From Neobacillus thermocopriae (GTDB lineage: Bacteria; Bacillota; Bacilli; Bacillales; Cytobacillaceae): 64,000 nt of DNA. The notes beneath the pieces are model-generated. The model saw only the letters and a program-made list of their open reading frames with translations. It was not told the origin of the DNA and searched no databases. Positions 45,058-54,315 of the stretch are shown one piece after another. The stretch lies in the NCBI RefSeq assembly GCF_010975035.1, contig NZ_JAAIUV010000003.1:1-64000 (forward strand), given 5' to 3'. Position 1 is the stretch's first letter, and the number at the start of each line of letters is the position of its first letter. A program made the translations under genes and the position numbers.

Positions 45058-45144
45058 TTTTCTGTATCTAGCTTTTTAGTAGGGTGGATAAAGAATATTT
45101 CCTCAAAAAGAAAGCTAGATAAATAGAAATGTTTGGAGACAGAC

Positions 45145-46095
45145 ATGAAAAAACGATTTTTAATACCTGTATTAATAGTATTATCTGGAATTTCATTATT
45201 TGTTGGTGTTAGTAGCATTACACCATTAGATTTACTGGATTTTCAATCAGAGGAAACTCAAATTTTTTTAATTAGCAGGCTGCCACGGCTTATCTCCATT
45301 TTGCTTGCCGGTGCGGGAATGAGTATTGCCGGTTTGATCATGCAGCAGCTGAGCCGAAATAAATTTGTCTCACCGACAACGGCTGGAACGCTGGATGCTA
45401 CAAAGCTTGGAATTCTAGTAGCAATGCTGATGTTTGCTGATACAACAATGATGGAAAAAATGGCAGTAGCTTTTGTCTTTTCTTTGGCAGGGACGCTCTT
45501 ATTTATGCAAATACTTGATCGTATTAAGTTTAAAGACGCTATTTTTATTCCACTCATTGGGCTGATGTTTGGGAATATTTTATCCTCGGTCACTACCTTT
45601 TTTGCCTATCGGGCCGACTTGATTCAAAATATGTCCGCCTGGTTACAAGGTGATTTTTCTGCAGTGATGAAGGGTAGATATGAGTTGTTATACATAAGTG
45701 TTCCGATTGTCATTATTGCCTATCTTTATGCGAATCGTTTTACGGTTGCGGGGATGGGAGAAGATTTTTCTAAAAATCTTGGGCTTCGGTATCGTAGGAT
45801 TGTGAACATCGGATTAATTCTTGTTGCCCTTATTACGGTAACAGTCGTTTTAACAGTAGGGGTTATCCCATTTCTTGGCTTAATCATTCCGAACGTTATC
45901 TCCATTTTTAAAGGCGATCATTTACAAAAAACGTTGCCGCATACGGCGCTTCTCGGGGCAATATTCCTTCTGGTTTGCGATGTCTTGGGACGGGTGATCA
46001 TCTATCCGTATGAGATTTCGATCAGTCTAATGGTCGGCATAATTGGAAGCGGAATCTTCCTATATTTACTATTCCGGAGGAGAGCCCATGCGTAA
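45145..46095 (+). CDS. yclN: Petrobactin-type siderophore ABC transporter permease YclN
   Basis: FecCD-family inner-membrane permease, about 316 residues and 9-10 helices. SRLPRLISILLAGAGMSIAGLIMQQLSRNKFVSP near 40-70 and VIPFLGLIIPNVIS near 245 match YclN, which with YclO, YclP and YclQ imports petrobactin-like catecholate siderophores in B. subtilis. ATG 45145 lies after TTTGGAGACAGAC. Overlaps yclO by 8 bases. Confidence 0.93.
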   Translation: MKKRFLIPVLIVLSGISLFVGVSSITPLDLLDFQSEETQIFLISRLPRLISILLAGAGMSIAGLIMQQLSRNKFVSPTTAGTLDATKLGILVAMLMFADTTMMEKMAVAFVFSLAGTLLFMQILDRIKFKDAIFIPLIGLMFGNILSSVTTFFAYRADLIQNMSAWLQGDFSAVMKGRYELLYISVPIVIIAYLYANRFTVAGMGEDFSKNLGLRYRRIVNIGLILVALITVTVVLTVGVIPFLGLIIPNVISIFKGDHLQKTLPHTALLGAIFLLVCDVLGRVIIYPYEISISLMVGIIGSGIFLYLLFRRRAHA

Positions 46096-47038
46096 TTTGT
46101 TAAAAATAATCATCCTCGTTTTGATCGCTGCGGGATGCTGTGCTTTATATTTATTTCATGATTTAAAGGGAAGCTTTGACTATGCCTTGCCAAGGCGGGT
46201 TGTAAAAGTAGTGGCTATGGTTATTACTGGCTTTACGATTGCTTATGCAACCGTTGTTTTTCAAACGATCACACATAACCGGATTTTGACACCTAGTATC
46301 ATGGGGTTGGATGCACTTTATTTGCTACTGCAAACGATTATTATTTTCTTCTTGGGGTCCGATCATATCATTGTGACGAATAAGCAATTAAACTTTTTGA
46401 TTTCTTTGGTTGCAATGATTGTATTTGCTCTCTTACTCTATCGGTTCCTATTTAAAAAAGGCAGACAGCAAATTTATTTCTTGTTGCTCGTTGGAATTAT
46501 CGTCGGGACGTTTTTTTCGAGCATTTCGACATTTTTCCAAGTGCTGATTGATCCGAATGAGTTTCAAATTGTTCAAGACCGTATGTTTGCAAGCTTTAAT
46601 AATATCAATCCTGATTTAGTCTGGCTGTCACTTGTGATTGTCGGAGGTGCCATCATTTATGCTTGGCGGTACATCACGTATTTGGATGTTTTATCGCTTG
46701 GACGTGAGGTCGCGATCAATTTGGGCGTACCCTATGATTCTATTGTTAGACAAATGCTGATTATTGTTGCCATCTTTATTTCCATTTCAACGGCTCTTGT
46801 CGGGCCAATTACCTTCTTTGGTTTGATTGTAGCCAACTTGTCGTATCAATTTTTCAAAACGTATAAACATAAAACATTGATTACTGGTGCGATTGTGTTA
46901 AGTATAATCGCCTTAGTTGGAGGGCAATGGGTGGTTGAGAGGATCTTTACTTTCTCAACAACTCTAAGCGTCATTATTAATTTTGTTGGCGGTGTATACT
47001 TCATCTATTTATTGTTAAAGGAGAGAAAAGCGGCATGA
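46088..47038 (+). CDS. yclO: Siderophore ABC transporter permease YclO
   Basis: Second FecCD permease, 316 residues, forms a heterodimer with YclN. Hallmarks: ITGFTIAYATVVFQTITHNRILTPSIMGLDALY near 45-75 and GPITFFGLIVANLSYQFFKTYKHK near 240. ATG 46088 chosen after CCGGAGGAGAGCC; the longer frame lacks such a site. Overlaps yclP by 4 bases. Confidence 0.93.
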   Translation: MRNLLKIIILVLIAAGCCALYLFHDLKGSFDYALPRRVVKVVAMVITGFTIAYATVVFQTITHNRILTPSIMGLDALYLLLQTIIIFFLGSDHIIVTNKQLNFLISLVAMIVFALLLYRFLFKKGRQQIYFLLLVGIIVGTFFSSISTFFQVLIDPNEFQIVQDRMFASFNNINPDLVWLSLVIVGGAIIYAWRYITYLDVLSLGREVAINLGVPYDSIVRQMLIIVAIFISISTALVGPITFFGLIVANLSYQFFKTYKHKTLITGAIVLSIIALVGGQWVVERIFTFSTTLSVIINFVGGVYFIYLLLKERKAA

Positions 47039-47796
47039 TTCAAGTGAAGTCACTGTCCAAATTTTATGGAAAAAAAGCGGTTGTCGAGGATGTGTCTGTC
47101 ACGATTCAGCCACGAAAAATTACTTCCTTCATCGGTCCGAATGGGGCCGGGAAATCAACCTTGTTGTCCATGGTCAGCCGGCTCTTAGATGCGGATACGG
47201 GAGAAGTACTGATTGATAACACCAATGTTAAAAAAATGAAATCTAATGACTTTGCCAAGAGAGTTTCGATTCTGAAGCAGTCCAATTATATGAATGTCCG
47301 TCTCACGATTCGAGAGCTTGTGTCGTTCGGCCGTTTTCCTTACTCAAAAGGCCGATTGACGGAAGAGGATGAACGGATAGTGGATCAATCACTTGAATAT
47401 ATGCACTTGTCCGATCTACAGCATAGATATTTAGATGAATTGTCAGGAGGCCAGCGCCAACGTGCATTTATTGCGATGGTTATCGCACAGGACACTGAGT
47501 ATATTTTACTCGATGAACCTTTGAATAATCTGGATATGAAGCATTCGGTTCAGATTATGAAGATTTTACGCCGATTGGTGGATGATCTTGGTAAAACAGT
47601 GGTCATCGTTCTCCATGATATCAACTTTGCTTCAGTCTATTCTGACTGGATTATCGCGTTAAAAGACGGCAGGGTAGTGAAGGATGGTCCGACCGAAGAA
47701 ATCATTCAATCGTCAGCATTAAAGGAAATATATGATATGGATATTCCAATTCAGGATATGGGTAACTGCCGTATATGTGTGTATTTTAATTCTTAA
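47035..47796 (+). CDS. yclP: Siderophore ABC transporter ATP-binding protein YclP
   Basis: 253-residue FecE-type ATPase. Walker A GPNGAGKSTL near 34, signature LSGGQRQRAF near 140, Walker B YILLDEPLNNLD near 160, H-loop VLHDINFAS near 194. Powers import through YclNO. Starts inside the last codons of yclO (ATGA overlap). Confidence 0.95.
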   Translation: MIQVKSLSKFYGKKAVVEDVSVTIQPRKITSFIGPNGAGKSTLLSMVSRLLDADTGEVLIDNTNVKKMKSNDFAKRVSILKQSNYMNVRLTIRELVSFGRFPYSKGRLTEEDERIVDQSLEYMHLSDLQHRYLDELSGGQRQRAFIAMVIAQDTEYILLDEPLNNLDMKHSVQIMKILRRLVDDLGKTVVIVLHDINFASVYSDWIIALKDGRVVKDGPTEEIIQSSALKEIYDMDIPIQDMGNCRICVYFNS

Positions 47797-47855
47797 ATAT
47801 TTTGAAATGGTTAAGTAAGTAAACTAACATACAAATTTTTAAGGAGAGAATTGTA

Positions 47856-48818
47856 ATGAAGAAGTGGAGTTTACTAGGAATTATTTTTTCTATCATTCTC
47901 GTATTAGCCGCATGTGGTGGGGCTAAGGAGACATCTCAGCAAGAAAAGTCTTCCGGTAGTAAAGGGAGTGAAACAACGGAAGCAAAAGAAGTGACGATCC
48001 AACATAAATTTGGGGAAGTAGTTGTTAAGAAAAATCCTGAAAAAGTAGTAGTTTTTGACTTTGGTGTCTTAGATACCCTAGATGAATTAGGGGTAGAGGT
48101 TGCAGGTGTTCCACAAGCGATGATTCCAAGCTATCTGGAAAAATATGCAGATAAAAAATATACGAATGTCGGAAGCTTGAAAGAGCCTGACTTTGAAGCT
48201 ATTCATGCGTTACAGCCAGATGTCATTTTTATCTCTGCACGTCAAGCTGAATTATATGATCAATTCGCAGAGATTGCTCCAACTGTCTTTATTGAATTAG
48301 ACTTTACAAAATATATGGAATCTTTCGAGAAAAATATGAACTTAATTGGTCAAATCTTTGGAAAAGAAGAGAAAGTAGCTAGTGAACTAAAAGAAATTAA
48401 AGCTAACATTGAAAAGTTAAATAAAAAAGCTACATCTGCCAATCAAAAAGGTTTAATTGTATTAACAAATGAAGGAAAAGTTAGTGCGTTTGGTCCAAAT
48501 TCTCGTTATGGTTTTGTTCATGATGTATTTGGATTCGGTGCAGTGGATAAAGATATTGAAGTTTCAACACATGGCCAAGTGGTAACATTCGAGTATATTA
48601 TGGAGAAAAATCCAGATGTATTGTTTGTTATCGACCGTAATGTAGCCGTTGGTGGCGAAGCAGGTGCGAAAAAGACAATTGAAAACGAGCTAGTACAAAA
48701 AACCAATGCATATAAAAACAACAAAATTGTTTACTTAGATGCAAATACTTGGTATTTAAGTGGCGGTGGATTAAAATCTATTAAATTAATGGCAGAAGAA
48801 ATTGAAGCAGCCCTATAA
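47856..48818 (+). CDS. yclQ: Siderophore-binding lipoprotein YclQ
   Basis: Ferric-siderophore-binding lipoprotein, 320 residues. Lipobox LAAC with lipidated Cys20. Two-lobed helical-backbone fold: VVVFDFGVLDTLDELGVEVAG near 65, VGSLKEPDFEAIHALQPDVIFIS near 108, FGPNSRYGFVHDVFG near 212, TWYLSGGGLKSI near the end. All closely match YclQ. A 59-base gap separates it from yclP, with GGAGAG before the ATG; higher expression of the binding protein would be normal. Confidence 0.95.
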   Translation: MKKWSLLGIIFSIILVLAACGGAKETSQQEKSSGSKGSETTEAKEVTIQHKFGEVVVKKNPEKVVVFDFGVLDTLDELGVEVAGVPQAMIPSYLEKYADKKYTNVGSLKEPDFEAIHALQPDVIFISARQAELYDQFAEIAPTVFIELDFTKYMESFEKNMNLIGQIFGKEEKVASELKEIKANIEKLNKKATSANQKGLIVLTNEGKVSAFGPNSRYGFVHDVFGFGAVDKDIEVSTHGQVVTFEYIMEKNPDVLFVIDRNVAVGGEAGAKKTIENELVQKTNAYKNNKIVYLDANTWYLSGGGLKSIKLMAEEIEAAL

Positions 48819-48824
48819 GAGTAC

Positions 48825-48853
48825 AGGCCAGGCATGTAGCCTGGCTCTTCTTG
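48825..48853 (+). terminator. yclQ terminator
   Basis: Perfect stem GCCAGGC-ATGTA-GCCTGGC, then TCTTCTTGT. Confidence 0.75.
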
Positions 48854-48913
48854 TATGTTGATTGGCTACAGTGTAGTGACATTTTAAAGTGAAAAAAACA
48901 CGGAGGGATTTTC

Positions 48914-49228
48914 ATGTTTTATCAAATTAAGAGGATTGTTGTAAAAGAAGGATTTGCCAACCAAGTGGTAGAGCGATTTTCAAAGCGAGGTGGACTATTG
49001 GAACAGCAAGCTGGTTTTATTGATAAACAAGTTTTGGTGAAAAAGGTGCGTCGCGGTGATGAGGAAGTGATGGTCGTAGTTCGCTGGGAGTCTGAAGAAG
49101 ACTGGAAAAACTGGGAGATGAGTCCTGAACATATTGCTGGTCATAAGGCAAGACGTGGAGTCCCTAAACCAGAATATATTCTCGAATCGAGCCAAGATCT
49201 TTACTATACAGCAAATAGTGAAGGATAG
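48914..49228 (+). CDS. hmoA: Heme-degrading monooxygenase, HmoA/ABM type
   Basis: 104-residue ferredoxin-like (ABM) fold protein. Family features: VKEGFANQVVERFSKRGGLLEQQAGF near 11-36, VVRWESEEDWKNWEMSPEH near 55-73 and HKARR (with His76, a candidate heme ligand). HmoA/IsdG proteins open heme to release iron, which fits the neighbouring siderophore uptake genes. No Fur box seen directly upstream. ATG after GGAGGGATTTTC. Confidence 0.85.
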   Translation: MFYQIKRIVVKEGFANQVVERFSKRGGLLEQQAGFIDKQVLVKKVRRGDEEVMVVVRWESEEDWKNWEMSPEHIAGHKARRGVPKPEYILESSQDLYYTANSEG

Positions 49229-49319
49229 AACCTATAAAAGATTTCTAAGGAATTAGTAGGTTTTTTTAGACGATGAGGGCAAAGTTGAAAAATAGGAATT
49301 ATTCATTGAAATAGTGGTC

Positions 49320-49356
49320 AAAAGCTTGGAAGTTCATAATTCCAAGCTTTTAATTT
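49320..49356. terminator. Bidirectional terminator
   Basis: AAAGCTTGGAA / TTCCAAGCTTT stem between convergent hmoA and ykuK. Confidence 0.85.
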
Positions 49357-49396
49357 ATAAGATGCTTGGTCCCATTGATTGTGTTGGAGATTATTT

Positions 49397-49933
49397 TTAT
49401 TTTGTGTAGCGGTTGGCATAGCTAGAGGCGACAAAGGCGTCTGGTTTGATTTTCGGCTCGACCCCCATGGATTCCATTCTTGTAACCATTTCTTTCACAA
49501 ATTCACTTGTTTTATTTCTTTTTCCTGCTCCGATGTCGATATGACCTTCGATCGTAAAGGAGGCCCCATCATAAATATGTGGAAGAACGAGGTTAATTAA
49601 TGTATTTTTTCTTTCCTCGGTAAATAAGGAAACGATTTCTTCTGTCAATGACAGTTCTAGAGAAATTCGCTCATGTAATTGTGTCATTTTCCTTGGAACA
49701 ATCACCTTTCTTATACAGGCCCATACGCCCTTTCCCACATTCTGAATGACAATTCCGGTAATAAATGTGGTTTGGGATTTATGAACTTGTGAATCTGTTC
49801 CAATCATCAGGCGATAATTCCCACATGGATCACTACTAATAAATTCTACAATTCTCTCGAAAACCTGTTCAAAGGACATCTGTGTTTCTTGAAGATTGTT
49901 AAATAAAAGGCCGGTCGACCTGGGATGATTCAT
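49397..49933 (-). CDS. ykuK: YkuK family RNase H-like protein (DUF458)
   Basis: 178 residues of the DUF458 family, an RNase H-like fold. Visible acidic positions: MIGTDSQVHK near 42 and IEGHIDIG near 129, which line up with the metal-binding carboxylates expected of the fold. B. subtilis YkuK is of unknown function. Start is uncertain: the first ATG has only GGTG upstream, and ATG at residue 19 (MSFEQVF) lacks a site. Confidence 0.85.
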   Translation of the reverse strand: MNHPRSTGLLFNNLQETQMSFEQVFERIVEFISSDPCGNYRLMIGTDSQVHKSQTTFITGIVIQNVGKGVWACIRKVIVPRKMTQLHERISLELSLTEEIVSLFTEERKNTLINLVLPHIYDGASFTIEGHIDIGAGKRNKTSEFVKEMVTRMESMGVEPKIKPDAFVASSYANRYTK

Positions 49934-50094
49934 AAGTGATACACCACATCTTTCCCTTTGATGTTTATTACTTTATTTTATGGGGAAAGAGTGTTTAGCG
50001 TGCAGATGTGATTATCAGAGTGCTTGTCCTTGGTGATTAGCAAAGAGAATAATTGACTAAGCTTATGGAGCAGTAATTGTTTGTCTACCCAAAT

Positions 50095-50125
50095 TTGTTA
50101 ACCTATATTAAAATTAAGTTGACAA
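50095..50125 (+). promoter_or_regulatory. BirA (biotin repressor) operator
   Basis: TTGTTAACC (50095-50103), 13 bases, AGTTGACAA (50117-50125). This fits the Bacillus BirA operator TTGTTAACC...GGTTAACAA with two changes in the right half. Confidence 0.8.
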
Positions 50126-50147
50126 AATATCTTTCTATTATTATGTT
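50119..50147 (+). promoter_or_regulatory. bioY promoter, overlapping the BirA operator
   Basis: TTGACA (50119-50124), 17-base spacer, TATGTT (50142-50147). The -35 lies in the right half of the BirA operator, so the repressor would exclude RNA polymerase when biotin is plentiful. Confidence 0.65.
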
Positions 50148-50184
50148 TAAAATATCGAAATTGAGTTTGAAGTGGGGGATGAAT

Positions 50185-50775
50185 ATGAAGTTTAGGGCAC
50201 TTGATCTAACACTAGTAAGTTTATTTGTTGCGCTTATGGCCGTTGGTGCAAATATCACTACAATTGCACCATTTTTACAGGTTGGTGGTGTTCCCATCAC
50301 CTTGCAAACGTTTTTTGCTATTTTATCAGGGTTAATTTTAGGTAGCCGCTTAGGTGCTATTGCTATGATTGTTTACGCGATGCTTGGAATGGTAGGAGCT
50401 CCTGTTTTTGCTGGGTTTTTTGGTGGAATCGGGATTATACTGAGACCTACCTTTGGCTTTATTCTTTCATATATATTTGCGGCATATATTACAGGAAAAA
50501 TTGTCGAAAAGAAAAAAAGTCTACCAGCATTTATTTTGGCAGCATTGATTGGGACAGCCATCAATTATGTGTTCGGTACAAACTGGATGTACTATGCCTA
50601 CAAGCTTTGGGCAGCTGCTCCAGAAGGTTTTAGCTATAAATTGGCATGGCTATGGATGGTTCCCCCACTGCCAAAGGATATTATTCTATCCATCCTTGCG
50701 GGAACTGTAGCGTTCAAACTCGAAAAAAACCTCCTTTCAAAAGGACATTTCAAAACATTAAAAAATGCTTCATAA
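50185..50775 (+). CDS. bioY: Biotin transporter substrate-specificity component BioY
   Basis: S-component of an ECF-type biotin transporter, 196 residues, six helices. PITLQTFFAILSGLILGSRLGAIAMIVYAMLGMVGAPVFAGFFGGI near 30-80 is diagnostic. Works alone or with a shared EcfAT module encoded elsewhere. The frame is open further upstream, but ATG 50185 is preferred, 6 bases after AAGTGGGGG; ATG 50179 is possible. The BirA operator upstream supports the assignment. Confidence 0.95.
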   Translation: MKFRALDLTLVSLFVALMAVGANITTIAPFLQVGGVPITLQTFFAILSGLILGSRLGAIAMIVYAMLGMVGAPVFAGFFGGIGIILRPTFGFILSYIFAAYITGKIVEKKKSLPAFILAALIGTAINYVFGTNWMYYAYKLWAAAPEGFSYKLAWLWMVPPLPKDIILSILAGTVAFKLEKNLLSKGHFKTLKNAS

Positions 50776-50776
50776 T

Positions 50777-50826
50777 AAAAGGGGCTGTCCAGAAAGTCGT
50801 TTTTTCGTCTTCTGGAAGCCCCTTTT
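50777..50826 (+). terminator. bioY terminator
   Basis: AAAAGGGGCT / AGCCCCTTTT outer and CCAGAA / TTCTGG inner stems. The remaining 320 bases to alsT have no gene; a direct repeat TTGGACATTT occurs twice near 51023 and 51040. Confidence 0.85.
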
Positions 50827-51146
50827 CATCGGAAAGAATGTTTTTCGATTTCTAGATAGGTTTAAGCACCAATTTCCTAGTGGTGTAATCCCCCAATAAT
50901 CATCATCTCAGTCTCTTTGTATTTCCATTGGACAGAATACAAGCCAAACGTTGCTGTTTAGGATGTGATTTTTGATAATTCTAAAATTTGGTATATTAAC
51001 ATACTTTTTTTACTATATTGGACATTTATACTTTTTGGACATTTTTTAGTAGATAACGCCTAATTGGAAAGTCTATACATTGCAATAATTTAAATAATTT
51101 GATAAATTATAACGGTATTTACTAAATAGAGCAAGGGGGAGATGGA

Positions 51147-52574
51147 ATGAAAGTAATAGAAACCTTTATTGGTGAAGCAAATACATTACTATGGTCCTAT
51201 ATCTTGATCGCATTACTAATTGGTACAGGTCTTTATTTTACTATAAGAACAAAATTTGTCCAATTTGGAATGATCGGTGAAATGTTCCGCCTAATGGGCG
51301 AAGGTTCTAAAGGAAATAAGAAAGGGATTTCATCTTTTCAGGCATTCTGTATTAGTACGGCTTCTCGTGTAGGAACCGGTAACTTAGCCGGTGTAGCTAT
51401 TGCTATTACAACTGGGGGACCTGGAGCAGTTTTCTGGATGTGGCTCATTGCTATCATCGGATCCGCTTCAGCCTTTATCGAAGCAACACTTGCGCAAATT
51501 TATAAAGTAAAAGATGGAGACACGTTCCGCGGTGGGCCAGCCTATTATATGGAAAAGGCTTTGAATGCTCGTTGGATGGGAATTACGTTTGCCGTTCTAA
51601 TTTCGTTAACATTTGGATTGGCGTTTAACTCTGTACAGGCAAATACAATTACGAGCTCTTTAAACAATTCTTTTGGGATTGATAAAGGTTTAATTGCGGT
51701 TGTATTAGCTATCATTACTGCTATCATCATTTTCGGTGGACTTAAAAGAGTAGCGAAAGTGGCCGAATGGATGGTACCAGTCATGGCTGGAGCCTATATC
51801 CTTTGTGCGATTTTTATTATGATTACGAATATAACTGAACTTCCAGGCGTTTTTAAATTAATTTTCGAAGGTGCTTTTGGAATTAATCAAGTTGCAGGTG
51901 GGGCTTTAGGGGCTGCAATGATGAACGGAATTAAACGCGGGCTGTTTTCGAATGAAGCTGGTATGGGTAGTGCACCGAATGCCGCAGCTACAGCAGAAGT
52001 TAGCCATCCGGTTAAACAAGGATTGATTCAAGCATTAGGAGTTTTCTTTGATACACTTGTGGTTTGTAGTTCAACAGCATTTATCATTCTATTATCAGGT
52101 TTATATACATCTAAAGAAAGTAATGGTATCGTCTTAACTCAAAATGCTCTTGAAGGTTCGCTTGGTTCATGGGCAGGAATCTTCCTTGCTTTGATTGTTT
52201 TCTTATTTGCGTTTAGTTCTGTAGTAGGTAACTACTATTATGGAGAATCGAATATTGAATTTATTAAAAATAATAAATTCGTTCTAAATCTTTACCGCAC
52301 AGCTGTTGTTGGGATGGTAGCATTTGGTTCCGTGGCAGAGTTAAGCTTTGTATGGAATCTAGCTGATTTATTTATGGCACTTATGGCTATTATCAATTTA
52401 ATTGCCATCTTATTGCTTGGAAAAATTGCCTTTGCTGCCTTATCTGATTATAAAAAACAAAAGGCTGCAGGGAAGAATCCAGTATTCTATACAACGAATA
52501 TAAAAGGTCTTAAAAACGTGGAAGCGTGGGAAAACGCTCCAGCTCAACAGGGCAATAAAGAGAATCTAGGTTAA
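51147..52574 (+). CDS. alsT: Sodium:alanine/glycine symporter family protein (AGCS)
   Basis: Na+-coupled amino acid importer, 475 residues, about 11 helices. AGCS hallmarks: GISSFQAFCISTASRVGTGNLAGVAIAITTGGPGAVFWMW near 63-100 and GIKRGLFSNEAGMGSAPNAAATAEVSHPVKQG near 262-290. B. subtilis AlsT imports glutamine and alanine; the substrate here cannot be proven. ATG after AAGGGGGAGATGGA. Monocistronic. Confidence 0.92.
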   Translation: MKVIETFIGEANTLLWSYILIALLIGTGLYFTIRTKFVQFGMIGEMFRLMGEGSKGNKKGISSFQAFCISTASRVGTGNLAGVAIAITTGGPGAVFWMWLIAIIGSASAFIEATLAQIYKVKDGDTFRGGPAYYMEKALNARWMGITFAVLISLTFGLAFNSVQANTITSSLNNSFGIDKGLIAVVLAIITAIIIFGGLKRVAKVAEWMVPVMAGAYILCAIFIMITNITELPGVFKLIFEGAFGINQVAGGALGAAMMNGIKRGLFSNEAGMGSAPNAAATAEVSHPVKQGLIQALGVFFDTLVVCSSTAFIILLSGLYTSKESNGIVLTQNALEGSLGSWAGIFLALIVFLFAFSSVVGNYYYGESNIEFIKNNKFVLNLYRTAVVGMVAFGSVAELSFVWNLADLFMALMAIINLIAILLLGKIAFAALSDYKKQKAAGKNPVFYTTNIKGLKNVEAWENAPAQQGNKENLG

Positions 52575-52603
52575 GGATAAAGATACTTAGCTTCTTAATA
52601 AAA

Positions 52604-52646
52604 CAAAAAAGGCATTTTCACCTTTGTTAGGTGGAAATGCCTTTTT
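52604..52646. terminator. Bidirectional terminator overlapping MFS gene end
   Basis: AAAAAGGCATTTTCACCT / AGGTGGAAATGCCTTTTT, a long stem between convergent alsT and the MFS gene, whose stop codon is inside it. Confidence 0.9.
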
Positions 52647-53907
52647 CCTTTTTGACGGGTAGGATGTGGTTATTTTGCTTGATTTCCTGCTTATTTTTCA
52701 GATAGAAGATGGAAGTCATGATTATGGTCAAGCCTCCGTATAGGGCACACATGAGCTGTAAGCCAATGAGATCTAACAAGAACCCGGTGATGAGAAGGAC
52801 GATTTGAAAGATGATTCGGTCCAGCATATTACGGAAGGAGAAAAATCTACCGTGAAAATCTTTAGGAACTTTCGTTTGAAAAATGGTGGCAGCTGTCGGG
52901 AAAAAGCAGCCGACCGAAAACCCAAATAGGACAAATGCTATGATTGTTATGATTGGGATGTCGGCCATGTATAAAAGAAATTGAGATAACCCAATCAGAA
53001 ACGCACTACTAAACAAAATGGTATACGGGGAACTTTTGCTACTAATGTGCTTGATTAAAAATGCCCCTAGCATAAAGGATATCCCTTCTGCGGTATAGAT
53101 CCAGCCCTTGATTGCAGAACTGTCCTGAAGTTCACTGATATTGATGACCAACAGGTTAAAGCCCCCTAAAAATAATAGAGGAATTAGTGACAAGAGAAGA
53201 GTCATAAAGACAATCGGAAGTCCTTGAATAACGGGAAACACGTCTTTAAAGCTCATTTTCTCTTGAGGACTTGTTTTTTCAAGACGGCGCTCATTCTTCA
53301 TCCTTGCAGCTTTTTTCGTTTCTGTCGATAGTGCCTGTTTGGTAGTCGGTTCATCAATGTTTAAAAAACAAGTGAGAATGAATAGAAGGATATAAGCCAC
53401 CAAAGAGCCCGTATATATCATGGATAAGGGAAGAGCTACAAGTAATACCCCTGCAAGTGCAGTTCCGATAATCCGTGATAATGTTGCGACATTCATATGA
53501 ACTCCATTTAACTGAAGTAATTCTCTGTCTGCCACAATGAGTGGAATGGCTGCTTGCAATGCAGGAAAATAGAATGCGGCAGAAGTTTGAATTAAGACAG
53601 AAAAGACGAGCATCCACCAAATGGAGCCAGTTGATATCGCAATAAACATAAAGATGACACTAATGATACGGACAAATCCCGAAATTAGCATAACCATTTT
53701 TTTGCTGATTTGATCGGTCAATCTGCCTGCATATGGTCCAACAGCAATACCAGCAACCAATCCTCCTGCAAGAAGAAGTGATTTTACAAAATCTGAAGGC
53801 ACTTTCTCCTGCATAAACTCCAAATTCCCAATGACCCCAAGCCATAACCCAAGACCAGCCACGAATTCCCCCGTCAATATAATCCACACATTCCGATTTC
53901 TCCACAT
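52627..53907 (-). CDS. MFS transporter
   Basis: 426 residues, 12 hydrophobic segments with a central loop (about 190-225) rich in charged residues (EPTTKQALSTETKKAARMKNE region). First-loop motif GPYAGRLTDQISKKMVML near residue 57. Reminiscent of putative drug-efflux proteins such as YfmI or YkuC but without a firm match. Ends with KKEKGIST. Transcribed opposite to alsT and divergent from the amidohydrolase gene. Confidence 0.82.
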   Translation of the reverse strand: MWRNRNVWIILTGEFVAGLGLWLGVIGNLEFMQEKVPSDFVKSLLLAGGLVAGIAVGPYAGRLTDQISKKMVMLISGFVRIISVIFMFIAISTGSIWWMLVFSVLIQTSAAFYFPALQAAIPLIVADRELLQLNGVHMNVATLSRIIGTALAGVLLVALPLSMIYTGSLVAYILLFILTCFLNIDEPTTKQALSTETKKAARMKNERRLEKTSPQEKMSFKDVFPVIQGLPIVFMTLLLSLIPLLFLGGFNLLVINISELQDSSAIKGWIYTAEGISFMLGAFLIKHISSKSSPYTILFSSAFLIGLSQFLLYMADIPIITIIAFVLFGFSVGCFFPTAATIFQTKVPKDFHGRFFSFRNMLDRIIFQIVLLITGFLLDLIGLQLMCALYGGLTIIMTSIFYLKNKQEIKQNNHILPVKKEKGIST

Positions 53908-54315
53908 ATCTAGCGCCTCACGTTCATCTATTCTATAACCCCATGCCTTTCAAAGATACAACAATATTCGAAATAATACAATAATAGTATTTGGCACCGC
54001 TCATGTACGTTTACTTTATTTTATACGTATAAGTTGGACATGTACTGCCAGTCCAAATCATACATACTATAAAATATTTTGTGTTTAGGTTGTTATGTTT
54101 TGTCTAATGACATTTGTTAGAGAAGAGATATAATTGGAAGTATCTGAATATTTTTACATCTAAGTGATGGGGTTTTAGTAGTTACTTCAATGCTGGTAAG
54201 TCGTCCCCCTACTGCTTTCGTTCTTTCAGGTGCATGTCCATATGAACTCCTAGAGATTACATGGTAAGAGATAAACGCAGTTTTTATTACCTTATTAAAA
54301 AGGAGTGTTTAAATC
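53908..54315. promoter_or_regulatory. Divergent promoter region, MFS gene / amidohydrolase gene
   Basis: No gene seen. Contains a TATAAT near 54130 without a good -35, an inverted repeat TTGGAC...GTCCAA (54033-54056) and TCTAA...TTAGA (about 54104-54122). Either could be an operator for the M20 hydrolase gene. Confidence 0.35.

Noticed and set aside
53989-54006. Possible SigL (-24/-12) promoter TTGGCAC-N5-ATGTA before the amidohydrolase gene
   Set aside because: The -12 element lacks the essential GC, and no enhancer-binding regulator gene is nearby.
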